Of a stretch of DNA of 64,000 nucleotides, positions 40,509 through 51,828 are shown in pieces. The stretch covers positions 310,001-374,000 of the forward strand of contig JAACJP010000018.1 of NCBI GenBank assembly GCA_013368375.1, in the 5' to 3' direction. The stretch comes from Tricholomella constricta (taxonomy: Eukaryota; Basidiomycota; Agaricomycetes; Agaricales; Lyophyllaceae). Position numbers and translations under genes: made by a program. The notes below the pieces were generated by a model. The model was given only the letters and a program-made list of their open reading frames with translations. It searched no databases and was not told the DNA's origin. Numbering within the stretch: the stretch's first letter is position 1; every line of letters starts with the position of its first letter.

Positions 40509-41508
40509 GGTTGTTATATTATCTAGAAAGTGGGTCAGATATATTCTGTAAGAGCGTCAGATGTACATACACTGGGACTGGACCGTGAAGGCGGGAAGCA
40601 AGTGTGTCAGCCAGAAGTCCGGTACGTTGCCGGTTTATATCTCTCCTTGGCAAGCTTTAAATATTGGAGAGATTTAAAATTCCCACGATCGAGATAACGG
40701 GTCAAAGATCTTCTTCCTCTCCCCTGACCACTTTATAGCCAGCCGTTCGTACTCTCGATATTTTATCTAGGCTTCTTCATCCGGGACACCTTATTATAGC
40801 CAGCCTCGATGCTGTTTTGAAAACTCCGCCCAAACTCGACTTGCACGGATCTGCTTCAAAGTTAGATCTTGGCACCCAAGCCAAAATCATAGCCTTGGTT
40901 GGAGGAGCACATGCGCTTTGGGCTGTGCAACCACAAGTACTCCTGTAAGTCAAATAATCTGGCAAAATAACCCGCAAATTGAGTTGGACTATTGCCCTCT
41001 CTAGTCCGCGGATGAGGGCCCAACTTTATTCTTGCAAGTTCATTACAAACTACCGTTCAAGGCTACGTCAGTTACTGTAACGGCCAGCCCCTGTATGATC
41101 ACAACGGACAACAAGCTGAGGGTCACACAGCCCTGCTGCAAACTCATGCCCAAGAGGTATTTAGGTATAGTATCACCGCGTGCCATGAGGTGCCTGCTTC
41201 AGTTAATTCCTTGTGCCTTTATAGGTTCATTGTTACTCGGATTTGGATGAGAAAAATGATGTGAACATGATGCGTTGGGCTGAATGAATGTTTTAAAGGA
41301 TAATAATCATAAAACGGCTTTGAGGAAAACCACCGCATTGGGTATGCCAGCCGAAGTATCACGAATACAGGTTTTGCGCCGGACCGGAACCGCTGTCGCC
41401 ATCCACGAGCACAGCATTCGTATCGGTCAGTATGCAGACGCAGTTTCTGGCATGATGCGTATTTGTCGGCATTAGCGCGAAAGGATTAAAGGGCATCGGT
41501 TCTAGAAC
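40509..41508. other. intergenic; no supported gene
   Basis: Holds the probable promoter of the 39490-40508 gene. Short ORFs (40777-40977 minus, 41032-41250 plus, 41284-41475 plus) show nothing recognisable. Confidence 0.5.
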
Positions 41509-42896
41509 TCACAAGATTGGCTGTAGCCGACTCTGTACTGGTGTACACTTGACGGGATACTCTTCATTCAACAAACAAAATATGTGGTTTATATTGACGC
41601 GCCCTAGAAAGCCACTTGACAGACATTGACAAGGGGTGTTCGATCTGTGGGCGCTCTGCACAGCCCAGAAGGATCGGAGGCCGGGTGTTAACTTGCTGAA
41701 AAGGTCACTGCCGGCGTTTTGCAGCCTCACAGCATCGTTGAACTCCATCAGCACAAGAGGTTGCAAAATCAATTGACAAATTCACCTATGATAAAGAGCG
41801 TTGTGGGTGATGAAGACGTTAAACTGCTTTGAACTCTGGCAGTGGGTTGTCCTGGGGTTGTCGATCCTCCGAAGTAGAAATGTAATGCCCTGGCCATCAA
41901 AATTTAAGTATTCATCATCATCTGCAGATGAGACGTTCAAGTGACCGCTTTTGACGAAGCAAAAATGCGTCGGGTAGGAGTCACTAGCAGAAGAAGCGTT
42001 TAGCCAAGTAATCGCGGCATACCAGTCCAATAATTTTTCTTCCGCATCAATCGGAACTGGAGGTCATTCGCATAATGGATACTGCTGTCCCGGTGTTCAA
42101 GGCGCCAAAAGCCTCCGTTGTAGTAGATGGGAACACCGGCGCTGGTCGGTCGGTATCTTGAGTCGAGGTCCTTCCAACAATGGACTCAGGCTGATTGACC
42201 GAAGTCGAGTGAGTTTCGGCGAAGTTCAGCGTCGTCAGTATCGGGAGTACATGCCTCGGGCGAAGTATTGGCATGGTGCGTTAGCATGGCATGTTCCCTT
42301 TAGAGGGCTTCATCCCATTATCTCCTGCGGCACGCAGAGGTGACGTGGACCTCACACGGCCGTACAGTCAGATTCTAGTGCGTAATCAAGAGACGGGAGG
42401 AAAATTGCTTGGCGCCTACCGTTTAGCTCGACGTTCGCTGCTGTGAAGGGCCGCATGATGAAAGGCTTAGGGAGTTCCAGTACGTGCAACAAATAACAAG
42501 TGAGTTCATTCAACAGCAACATTTATCCTTAAGTGCGCAATTTATCTCATATCTTTCTGACAGCGACCTCAACTTCCGACGTAGCGACCTCTTTCGCCCT
42601 TGTACACCTTTGTTCACTGGCGCGACAAGCTGTTACAATGAGTTTAAGGCGCCAGGAGCCTTCGTTGTAGTTGATGGGACCACCGGCGCTGGTCGGTCGT
42701 CTTTCTCACCCGACGTGAATTTATAGTCAGACCCCTGTGGTCCAGATTTCAAGCTTACTATCCTTAAATCGAAATCTTGAACACTTACTATGAGTGCTCG
42801 TGATGGGGTTTTGAGGTCTGCGTGTAATGCTCCGCAGCGTGAACATGGCGTCCATTGTCGTAGAAGATCCTCTGGAGGGTTAGGCATTTGCTTCAT
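41509..42896 (-). CDS. possible multi-exon gene or gene remnant, unidentified
   Basis: Several minus-strand frames in a row are open and could be exons: 42896-42633 (MKQMPNPPEDLLRQW), 42274-42047, 42030-41782 (a soluble-looking segment with HFCFVKSGHLNVSSADDDEY) and 41772-41509. The first two each carry a copy of DRPAPVxPSTTTxAxGALN, so there has been an internal duplication. I could not build one consistent spliced frame. The first ATG abuts the LTR of element E (ends at 42899), so E inserted at or just upstream of its start. Function unknown. Confidence 0.3.
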
Positions 42897-43233
42897 AGTG
42901 TTACGGTCAAGGTTGAGACAATAGACTTAGGACGAGGGACGAAGCATAGCAGCTATGAATGTGTTGATTGAACTAAGGCCGTGTTCGGGAACTCGAGTTA
43001 CTTCAGAAGTAACTACGATCTGCCTGCCAAATTCTACTTTGGCCAAAGAACCTGAAAAGTAGCGTAGTTAGTTTGAGCAAAAGTGTTCGGCAACCACCCC
43101 AAGTAACTAGCCGCGTGACAATGTGTGACTTGAGCGTTGTCGCGTGCTGCGTTGGCGAGATCTTGTCGCGTCTGTGCTATTATTCCTCGTTTCCCCACCT
43201 TCTTTCTGCATTCCACTCTTTCTACATATACCC

Positions 43234-44445
43234 ATGAAACGGTCCAACAAAGAAAACCACCCGCCTTCTGGTGTCAACTCGAGGGCCGCAAAATCCAAAC
43301 CTGCTGAGCGCGCGCGATGGAATCCTGCTTGCGATGACATAATGATCACAACACTCTTCAAGCAACGCGACGAGGGCAATCAAACAGATAACGCGCAATG
43401 GAAGGGTGATGCCTGGACAGCTGTCTCCAATGCATTGGCTGGTACAGAGCTGCACAGCGGTGGATGTCGCAAATCAGCCTCTGCATGCAATTCTCGTTGG
43501 AATGCTGTGAGTTCTTTTCCACAGAACACTCCATTGACAGCTACCTTATGCCTTACAGCTCAAGAAGATGTATCTGGCTGTTAAAGCGTTGCGGGATCTC
43601 TCAGGCTTCGGGTGGGATGATGACCGAATGCTGGTGATAGCAAGTGATGCTGTCTGGGAGATGTATCTCGAGGTATGTGTCTATCTTTTCCAATTTTCGT
43701 ACTAGTCTAATGTATCCTAGGCCCATCCTGATGCTAAAGAATGGCGAACGAAGACCTTTCCACTCTATGATGACATGTCTAGCTTGGTCGATGGTGCCGT
43801 TGCGACTGGCGAAACTTCATTCCAGCCTGGCATGCAAAACCCTCCTTCGCCGTCATCGACACCTCCCTTGGACTCTCCCATTGATCCACAGTTATTGTCG
43901 CAGGCTGATTCAGTGTCCTTTTCGCCTGTGTCTGTCTCGGACTCTCAGGCCTCTCAGTCCTCGAACGATGCTCTTGGGTCACCTGGTGAATATTGTGAGC
44001 CTGGCGAGACTGAAGCAAGTATTTTTTTTTCTCATTATCCATGAAGAATTGAAGCTAATTCTTGACGTAGGTGGCTTCGAGGAAGCGCACTTATGCCACC
44101 TCTGACTCGCCCTCCCCTGTAAAGCGTGTTCGGCGTGAAGGTCATGAACGCAAGCCGAGCACTGGTCATGCTATGCTTGCCATTTCTGGCTCACTTGACA
44201 AGGTTGCGGATGCGCTACTGCAAACTCCTGGAAGGGCCACCGAAGCTGAGCGGAAGACCAAGGCCACCAAATTAATTTTGGCTATTCCTGCTGCGAAGCT
44301 CGAAGGACCAATGAAAATCCAGGTTATCCAGCTCTTTCGTGCTGACGTTAATTTTGCCGACCAGTTTCTTGCATTAGCTGATGACATGGACTTTGCGATT
44401 GAGTATATCCTTGCCGAGCTTGCTGATATCAAAGCTTCGACTTAA
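43234..44445 (+). CDS. Harbinger Myb/SANT-like DNA-binding protein
   Basis: Four exons, 43234-43506, 43559-43672, 43721-44014, 44071-44445, give 351 residues starting MKRSNKENHPPSG. The N-terminal trihelix/Myb-like domain runs from ARWNPACDDIMITTLFKQRD to CNSRWNALKKMYLAVKALRD and GFGWDDDRMLVIASDAVWEMYLEAHPDAKEWRTKTFPLYDDM, as in Myb/SANT-like partners of Harbinger transposases. A Ser/Pro-rich acidic linker and a basic, probably nuclear-targeting KRVRREGHERK follow. In known Harbinger systems this partner brings the transposase to DNA and into the nucleus. Intron 3 (44015-44070) begins GCAAGT, so it is a GC-AG intron; without it the frame breaks. Confidence 0.9.
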
Positions 44446-44537
44446 ATTTTAATTCTTTGCTTATTCGTTTGTTATCTACCACACTCTCTTGATACATATT
44501 CCCACTCCGTAATTACCATAATTGCCTACCATTATCA

Positions 44538-45972
44538 TTATTCTCCATTATCATCGTTATTAGCCCTTACATAGTCATCCCACATCTCCTGTGCAATTCT
44601 GTCACGAAATGCTTCTGCTCGTGTTTTCTCTTCTGCAGAGACATACCGGCCCAACTCCTCTGGAGGAAACACAGATCGTGCATCACCCTCAACTTCACGT
44701 AAGGTCCAGGTTGTGTCTCGTGGCCCACGCTGACCAGCTGAAAGGTCTTCATCAGCAAAGTCGTCAGGATCGTGGATGGTGATGAAGTTGTGAAGTGCAG
44801 CCAGAGCACATGGAATCATTGCCTGTGTTGCAATAGGATATTCGGGTGCAGCAGTCATGAGCTTAAATCGACGCTTGCATACACCAAAAATCCGCTCAAT
44901 GGCATTGCGGAGTCGTGCATGACGCAAGTTGAAGAGCTCCTTGTAATTTGCCGGCCTATAAATATGATAAGATTGCTGTTACTGACTGTGGTTGAATTCT
45001 TACCTGAGATTCCCAGCCTTACGCCATTCATTAAGATGATATCGCACACCACGATAGGGCACAAGCAATGAATCGCAAGCAGGAAATCCAGCATCACCAA
45101 GATAATACTTTCCAGGTGCAATAGCAAACCCTTTGCTACGTGCATCCTCAAAGACTCGGCCGTCAGCAGCGCTTCCCTCCCAGCCAGCAAGGATATAGCA
45201 GAAGGGGAGGTTGAAACAGCACGCAGCAAGTAGGTTTTGTGAGATACGGCCTTTACGGCTGCGAAATCTTGCCATATCTGCCATGGCAACAAAGGCATCG
45301 AGTAAGGAGCCATCTACTGCCCCCAAACAATCCTTGAAGTATGGCCAGTAATGTGGATTATGGCGAATTTCGGGAGGAACGTTGCCCGCAGATGGTAGTT
45401 TGACATACGAGTTGTAGAAAGCAGGTGACACAATCATTTTCACAATGTGATGGAAGCACCTGTACATATTTCAGCACATTGACTTAATCAGTGATAAAGG
45501 GCGTACTTTGAAATGGTATCTCCACTCCGTTGAAACCGTTCTTGATGCTCCCGGTTGCCCAGCCCAGTTCTAGCAATCCGTAAAAATATTGCCACTTGCT
45601 CCTCATTTGTAATATGCCTTGACGGGGTCAAGCCACACTTCGTTTCGAGCGCATGAACAAGCTTTTTGAATACGAGCTTGCTCATGCCCATTTGGCGGTG
45701 GAAGCGGAGTGGATGACCTATACAGCTTTGTTGAACCAGGTTACCAGGACTATATCAGATATCTCACCTTCAAGCAGCTCATTCAGCCATCTCAAACCTG
45801 TCAAAGATGAAGTGTGCATGGGCTTCTTGTCGAGATGGGATGATGCAGCTGCAACTGCAACAGCAGAAGCAGCATATGAAACTGCCAACCCGGCAGCCTT
45901 TCTGATCCGCTCCCGATGCTGGACATGAACAGGAGCCTCAGATTTCTTCTTAGTTTTAATGAGAACCATCAC
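44538..45972 (-). CDS. PIF/Harbinger DDE transposase
   Basis: Four exons, 45972-45768, 45717-45507, 45459-45004, 44955-44538, add up to 1290 nt and 429 residues with no internal stop. N-terminal helix-turn-helix region (GHPLRFHRQMGMSKLVF, HITNEEQVAIFLRIARTG), then the DDE_Tnp_4-type core: first Asp in GAVDGSLLDA, second in YYLGDAGFPACD, Glu in LRNAIERIFGVCKRRFK. Start chosen at MMVLIKTKKKSEAP because its exon splices in phase to GHPLRF. Cuts and joins the element at TAA targets together with the Myb-like partner. Confidence 0.93.
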
Positions 45973-46254
45973 AGCAGGTGTACGTGGAGGAGGGATTGTG
46001 GTGCAAAGTCAGTGGGCTATCGTGATCAGGGGCTTTGCATCAGGTCGTCACGACATCGTCACGGTCAGTCACTGCAGTGTCACATCCTCAGTTGCGTGGG
46101 ACAGTAACTGCGCGACTCAGACGGTACTTCCGAAGTAGGCTACTTTGGCCCAAAGTATAGTTCTGGCGTTCCCGAACACGGCCTAAGGAAAAAGTATATC
46201 GTAAAATAACGCGTAAGTAAGTAGGTGAGACATAACGTAGTAGTGACCGTGACA

Positions 46255-46883
46255 TTATCCCCCTTTTAATGGTGGATCGAGGCGATTGGGAGGCCGAGAG
46301 ATGCGACCTGTGCGAGTAGTGGTAGTAGGCGGAGGTACGTAAACAGAATGAGGATTTTCATGCATAGTAGGAGGAGAAAGGGGACGAGGATGAGGAAACG
46401 ACGACGAACCGTGAGCCGAACTCTGTTCACGACCGTCTACCGAGGTTGACACGGCTCCTGGCGTAACACCAGTCACGTCGAAGTGCGACACGGGAGACTC
46501 GGACGTAGAGAGGGGAAGTTCGGTCGATGGAACATCTTGGGCGTCGTGAGTGGTACTAGTAGGTAAATTGTCAGTAATAAGAGAAAAGTGTTGTTGTAAC
46601 GTAATAGGATGAGGCCTCGGGGCTCGGGGGTGACGACGGTGGAAACGATCGATAAGTTCGTTGGCGGTGGTAGGGATGTCGGAGAGGGCGATCCAGGAAT
46701 TTTCTGAGTCGGGAAGGGAGTGCCACTGGACGAAGTATTCATAACGATGACCGATTTTGCGAGAGTCGAGGACGTTGGAAATGGATGGGGTAGAGTCGGC
46801 GAGTTGGAAGGGTTGAGGAGAGGAGTGGGGATGGAATTCCGAAGGGTCTTGATAGGGTTCTAATAGGGAGGTGTGGAACACGG
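46255..46883 (-). pseudogene. gypsy E Pol, C-terminal part with chromodomain (split)
   Basis: Reads VFHTSLLEPYQ, then a chromodomain (VLDSRKIGHRYEYFVQWHSL...NSWIALSDI) and a Pro/Ser-rich tail ending PLKGG at the PPT. Joins exactly to the frame at 63495 (SRLHP then VFHTSLL) when element D and one CCGT target copy are removed. The open frame runs past 46883 into the LTR of D and appears as a chimeric ORF to 46977; that extension is an artefact of the insertion. Confidence 0.92.
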
Positions 46884-47858
46884 TGATAGTGCTAGAAGGC
46901 CTGTAGATGCTGTACGCAACAACAAAATAACTAACAACTATAGGGGCGAGAAGTGTTAAAAGTTCCCAAACACGCAAGTGTGCAGGGCTTAAAAGGATGG
47001 TTTGGACAAAGATAAAGACGACCCGATTCGATATTAGTCGAACCGACGACGACGCGACGAGCGCGATAGTATGCGATAGTTCCCAGCTGGAACTGGTCGG
47101 CGACGCGACTTTCGGTGTCGGTCGTGCGACAACGAGACGAGCGAGGTTAATACGGAGAACTCACGGGTTCGGGCGACGAATACGAGGTAACAGAGACGGC
47201 GGTTACGAGCTTTACGATGGCGGCGGCGGTTTATACGGTGGTAACGGGGCAGAGACGACGGGGTCGACGGTTTTGAGCTATTAACTCTGAACGTGAGGGA
47301 AAATACGGGCTATAATTCACTGGGGGGGGGCTCTAGGTACTACATGGGATTGTTTTAAGTAGTAAGGTCAAATCACCGTCTCTTTAGTGCAACCATGCGG
47401 ACGTTTCGCGTTAGGTTGTCGCCAAGCCTGGTACCGCGCGGTGCGTTTCTGAGGACAAGTCGGGTGTGGCGCGTTTCGGAGCGGATACCAGTGTCGGATT
47501 GGATACGTCGTCAGGGAAGTCGGTGATTACGGGACTCCGTGAGTTAGTCGGACCTGTGCCGTGAATAGGAGACGGAATGGCTTTGTCGTTAAATGCGTCA
47601 TGGGTAAGACGCCAAGTCGAGTGTTTGACGTTTGTAGGCGAACGTGCGTAGTCGCTTGGCGACTACACGGTTACTCCGATCCCCGGCGCCCGAGAGCGAG
47701 GTCGGCCGAATTGAATGGGTCGCGTTCGGTCAGGAGTCGGTCGGTGAGTGGGTTGGCGAGTCGGTCGGCGAGTCAGTCGGTGTTGTCGTGTGCGTTCGTG
47801 GGTGGTTTACTGTGGTCGGAACTTCGAATCGGTGGCCGGCCGAAGAGGGTGCATATCA
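46884..47858 (-). repeat. 3' LTR of element D (975 bp)
   Basis: TGATATGCACCC...GCACTATCA on the element strand; same as 62520-63494 in the parts compared. Unusually long and CpG-rich, with a run of GTCGGCGAGTCGGTCGG-type repeats near 47730-47770. Confidence 0.94.
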
Positions 47859-47874
47859 TCTCCTCCTTACTTGA
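47859..47874 (-). other. 3' polypurine tract of element D
   Basis: Element strand reads TCAAGTAAGGAGGAGA directly before the 3' LTR (TGATATG). The same 18-bp sequence recurs inside pol at 53392-53409 and partly at 49342-49355. Confidence 0.8.
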
Positions 47875-48027
47875 ATTACCGACTGTCCCCAGTCGGCTTC
47901 CGGTACCGGATCCGCGTCTTAGTTGGCATGGTGTTGTACGGAGCGGTGGAGAGGGGGTGGCGGTGCGTGCGGCCCTGCAGTACGATTCGGTTTTATACGT
48001 CGTCCGTTCGTGGTCGTCTTTATTACA

Positions 48028-49042
48028 ATGTCTCGCCCTCCTACCGATTTTGGGAAGGTCGTCTGGAACCTCGACGATGACTGGGTCGCCTGGCGTTCGC
48101 TCCCTATCGACACTGGTCGTGAAGAGTGTACTGCTCTCATCGAGAACATCCTGGATGGTATCGAAGCGTTACGTAGCCAGGACGCGGCGTCTGAGCGGTG
48201 GGAGTGGCCCAACGAGGACGCTGCGTTTACCGACCTATGGGCGATCATTTCGCACGACGCTGAGTGGTCCGCTTGCTTTAGAGATTGGAGTCCCGAAGTA
48301 CGTCTAGGCGCTTGTTTCGCTGTTCCATCGTGGTCCGATCGACGTCCTTATTTCGTTCTTTTTTTAGGACGATTATACGCGCCGCCGTCGTGAGCGGCGA
48401 CTCCGTTTGGCGGATGCTGCAGATAAGGCGGTACACGAGGAAACTGTCCGCGTTGCGACTTCACCTATTGTTCGTAAGCGTAGGCGAAGCCTCGTTGATG
48501 ACGAGAGCCAGGAGTCGGGGGTTCCAGAGGGTTTGTGTGATGGGTATGCGGAGGCCGAGGCACTCTCTGGAGAGGTATCCTCGGTCCGGCGTCGCGACCT
48601 GGTGGCTATCGCTCGCCGTCTAGCAGTGGAACAAGTCGCCGATTTCCCGTCGGCGGTCTCCGACATCCCTAGTGCTGAAGACTCGCATGAGTCTAATTCT
48701 GTGCAACCCTTGTCGGCTGTGTCGCGCTTCGGTCTCTCCGACGTCGATCGTGCCCTGTCCACCCGTCGGTTCCTTCTACAGTCTTTGATTCGGGAATCCC
48801 ATGTCCTTGAGTCGCGGCGAGAGGTCCTACGATTGTCCGTCCGACAGCTCTATCAGCAGGTTGTGGCGACGTCGACCGCCTTAGACGTACTCCGAGCGCG
48901 CCGTATCGAGTTAGTCGGTGAAGGTTTAGGGGACGGCCTGGAGAGCGGGTTTGAAGATCGTGGTCGGGATGGTAGACTCGGAGACGATGGTGACGAAGGC
49001 GACAGTGTCGCAGAGGGTGGGGACGTTGGCGACAGTGTCTGA
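48028..49042 (+). CDS. antisense accessory protein 1 of element D
   Basis: Plus strand, i.e. opposite to gag-pol. Two exons, 48028-48297 and 48368-49042, give 314 residues. Exon 1 (MSRPPTDFGKVVWNLDDDWV, 90 codons) resembles the 90-codon first exon of the gene at 49484 (MSRPLETLAALKEDWL), and the C-terminal half has the same helical, probably coiled-coil stretch (RRFLLQSLIRESHVLESRRE, VRQLYQQVVATSTALDVLRA). The middle is basic then acidic and lacks the zinc cluster of its neighbour. The tail DRGRDGRLGDDGDEGDS is encoded in a 110-bp tandem repeat. Function unknown; it looks like a shortened paralogue, possibly a partner or inhibitor of the longer protein. Confidence 0.7.
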
Positions 49043-49172
49043 TGCCCTGGGGCGTCGACTCTGAAGATCGTGGTCGGGATGGTAGACTCGGAGACGATGG
49101 TGATGAAGGCGACAGTGTCGCAGAGGGTGGGGACGTTGGCGACAGTGTCTGATGCCCTGGGGCGTCGACTCT
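48953..49172 (+). repeat. 2 x 110-bp tandem repeat
   Basis: Unit 1 is 48953-49062 and unit 2 49063-49172, beginning GAAGATCGTGGTCGGGATGG in both and almost identical. It covers the end of accessory gene 1, so the stop codon and last 30 codons are present twice. Confidence 0.9.
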
Positions 49173-49483
49173 TCTTAGTTGAGTCGCCAATACCTACGTA
49201 TCTTGTGTGTGTCGGTCTCGAAGTTGCGTCCGACTGTTATTGTCGGTCGGTTGGTGTCGCGCTCTCTACCTTTGGGGATAATGTGTGATCGGTGCACGTG
49301 GCTTTGATGGTCCATGTGGGCGCCATGTGGGCGCCACATCTCTCCTCCTTACTTGGCATGCTGACTGTCCCCAGTTGGCCCGTGGTCTGGGCTGGACGCG
49401 TGTGTGGCGTGGGTGCGTGGCAGTGCCAAAGATTTGGCGTCGCGTCTGTTGGTTCGACTTCTCCCTTTTGTTATTTGCACTCT

Positions 49484-51456
49484 ATGTCGCGCCCTCTGGA
49501 GACTCTGGCGGCCTTGAAGGAGGACTGGCTACGCTGGTTAGCGCTTCCCGACGACCTCCACCCGGACGAACGCGTCCCCGTTCTGGAGGACTTGCAAACC
49601 GGTCTTCGTCGTCTGCATCGGCAGGCGCCGGGGCCTGACAGAGTGGTCTGGGAGGCAGAGGCTGAGGCGAAGCAGGTAATCTGGGCAGTCATCCGGCTCG
49701 ACCCCATTTTAGCGGCGCGGTTTTCTATTTTCCGTCCGACTGACCTACCATCGGTAAGTTCGTCGGTCTCCGTGTCGTGTCAACGGGGCAGTTTTTGATG
49801 TGTTCGCCAGGAGGAAACTACCCCTGCGCAATCTGAGCGCTCTTCTCGGGGGGACAATGCTCCCGGTCCTCCGAGACGCACTCGCACTCGATGGGACGTG
49901 GCTGCGGCGCCGCCCGGCGGGCTCGGGATGGCGGGGTCCACGGCGACGGTGTGGAGGGATATCGTGGAGGCGGAGGATGCTGTCGTGGAGTTGCCCGGAG
50001 TCGACGTGGCAGAGTCCGTGGTGTCGGTGACGGCGGAGGGTATGGGGGATGCGGGTGAGCGAGGTCGAGGCACGCCTTCGGTGGCGTCGGGGGGGGAAGG
50101 GGCTGGGCGAGGGGATGTCCTTCGAGTCCCTGCGTCGCCGCTGTCGCGCCCCTGGAGGTTGAAGGATTCGCGACACGGCCGTCCAAAGCCGCGCCCCCGA
50201 AGCCAACAAACGGGGCTGCGCTTGATGTCGACGACCGCACATGGCGAGTATCTTCGTCGTAAGGCGCGTGAGGTCGCTGGCACGGTGGCGTCTCCTGTCG
50301 TGGACGGTGTCTCTGACGACGAGGTACCGCGCGTGGAGTCCTCTCGTGGACCGGTAAGCTTTCCTGTCGTTTCCCGTCTTCTTTCGTGCTGACCACCTTT
50401 CCAGGAGGCCTCGTCCCGTCGTTCGGGTCGTATTCCGGGTGAGTGGCGGTCGTGCCTTGTGCACATTTTCTGTCCGGTTAGCGGCCGACCCCTAACGTTT
50501 GCTACAGGAGGGACCTCGAAGGTGGAGGTCGTCGTCCCCTTGCCCGTTGCTAAGCGAAAGCGTGGCGCGGCCGCCGACGAGACCTCCGTCGTGCCGGTCG
50601 TGAAGAAGGCGAAAGGCAGGGCGCGGTCGGCGGTATCCCCGTCGGTAACGGTGGAGAAGGTGGCGCATTTGAAGGAGGCGGTCCCGGGGTGGTTTGAGCG
50701 TCCCATACCCGTAGGTCTTTTATCTCTGCTCCTGGTCGCCAGTTCTCTCATCTCGTGACTTGTTACCTGTCCTTTTAGTGCGATCGATGCCGCAAGCAGG
50801 GGGTGTCATGCCCTCAGAATCCGGAACGGGGTCCTTGTTTGCGCTGCCAGGCGCAGCGCAAGGGTTGTGTGACGCAGTCCGACACGGGGGCGGTTGTGGG
50901 GGTCGCGTCGAGTCGGTCTCGGCGGCGTGTGGCACCGAGTGGGGCGGTGGAGGTCTCCGGCGAAGGAGCGGGTGCTGGCGAGTCGGGTCCTGCCTCGTGG
51001 TTCCCCATTGTGAAGGGTGAACACATCCGTGGCGCTTCCCTACGAGCCGCGTCGGCTCGGGCCGAGGGAGGAGTCGTGGGATCGGAGTTCCTCCATGGTG
51101 AACACGTCCCGGTCGGGGTTCGGGATGCGTTGGCGGAGGCGAATGAGATGCTGGGGCGGGACCAGTTGGCCCAACGGTCGCTCGTCGACGAGGTCGACGT
51201 CGTCGGCTTACAAACGCTTCGGGCCTCTCGTCATGCCGTCCTGCGTGTCCTGGTACAAGAGGCCCACCTTGCTGCCGCGCGCGTCGAGATCGCTCGGGAT
51301 ACGCTTTCGCAGGTACGACAGCGTTTGGCCGACACAGTAGCTGCTCTCAACGAGGTAGACGATCGCCTTGAGCAGCTGGACGCTGAGGCCGGAGACGTGG
51401 TGACGGACGATGGTGAGGCTTGGGGAGGGATTGTTGACGACGGTATGGAGGATTAG
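49484..51456 (+). CDS. antisense Zn(II)2Cys6 cluster protein of element D
   Basis: Five exons, 49484-49753, 49811-50353, 50405-50438, 50508-50710, 50779-51456, splice in phase to about 575 residues. Exon 1 is a 90-codon helical domain like that of the neighbour. A low-complexity region and a basic patch (AKRKRGAAADE, VKKAKGRARS) follow, then CDRCRKQGVSCPQNPERGPC plus LRCQAQRKGC, i.e. C-X2-C-X6-C-X8-C-X2-C-X6-C, the spacing of the fungal binuclear zinc cluster that binds DNA in Gal4-type regulators. The C-terminal 120 residues are a predicted coiled coil (RASRHAVLRVLVQEAHLAA and on), a likely dimerisation region. It may act on the element's own LTR or on host genes; that is inference. Confidence 0.78.
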
Positions 51457-51828
51457 GGAGTTGTTGGGACCGGGTCGCGCTTTTGTTTTTATTGGGATCT
51501 TGGTTGTGCCGGCGCCGTGTATATTTTTCTTGTTAGGTATTGGGTTCGTTGTCTGGTTCGAGAGCCCAGCAAAAGGGCGGTTTGCAATATGATACGTCTG
51601 TATATGGTGTCTTAGGGGGGGTTGCCTCCAAGTGCGAATAATTGAGGCATGAGATAAAAGGATTGAGTGGAGTTATGAGCTGGTGAAGTCGGGAAGGAAA
51701 CAGTGAGAAAGGTACGAGTCGGTCAGGTGGGTTTGAGTCGCGTTGAGTCGACGCATGTGTCGGGCGAGTTGGCAAAAGTTTGTTGGGTAGTAGTACAGGG
51801 TATATGGTTTGATCGGCGCCGCATGCGA
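51457..51828. other. convergent spacer between accessory gene and pol
   Basis: 372 bp between the 3' end of the plus-strand zinc-cluster gene and the 3' end of minus-strand pol. No ORF of note; T-rich and A-rich runs could serve as polyadenylation signals for either strand. Confidence 0.5.

Larger units (their letters stand above)
42977..46183. mobile_element. complete PIF/Harbinger DNA transposon
   Basis: 3207 bp with 16-bp terminal inverted repeats GGCCGTGTTCGGGAAC and 3-bp TSD TAA at 42974-42976 and 46184-46186. Carries the two genes that define the superfamily: a DDE transposase (minus) and a Myb/SANT-like protein (plus), arranged tail to tail. Both can be spliced into uninterrupted frames, so this copy may be autonomous. 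It sits in the LTR of element E. Confidence 0.96.

Noticed and set aside
46255..46977. 240-residue ORF starting MRVWELLTLLAPIVVSYF with an apparent membrane segment and chromodomain
   Set aside because: The first 31 codons are the end of the LTR of element D and recur at 62613; the rest is the Pol C-terminus of element E. The ORF is a by-product of the insertion, not a membrane chromodomain protein.
46997..47284. 95-codon plus-strand ORF in both LTRs of element D (MVWTKIKTTRFDISRTDD)
   Set aside because: Low-complexity Arg/Gly composition, no recognisable domain, no supporting context; treated as LTR sequence.
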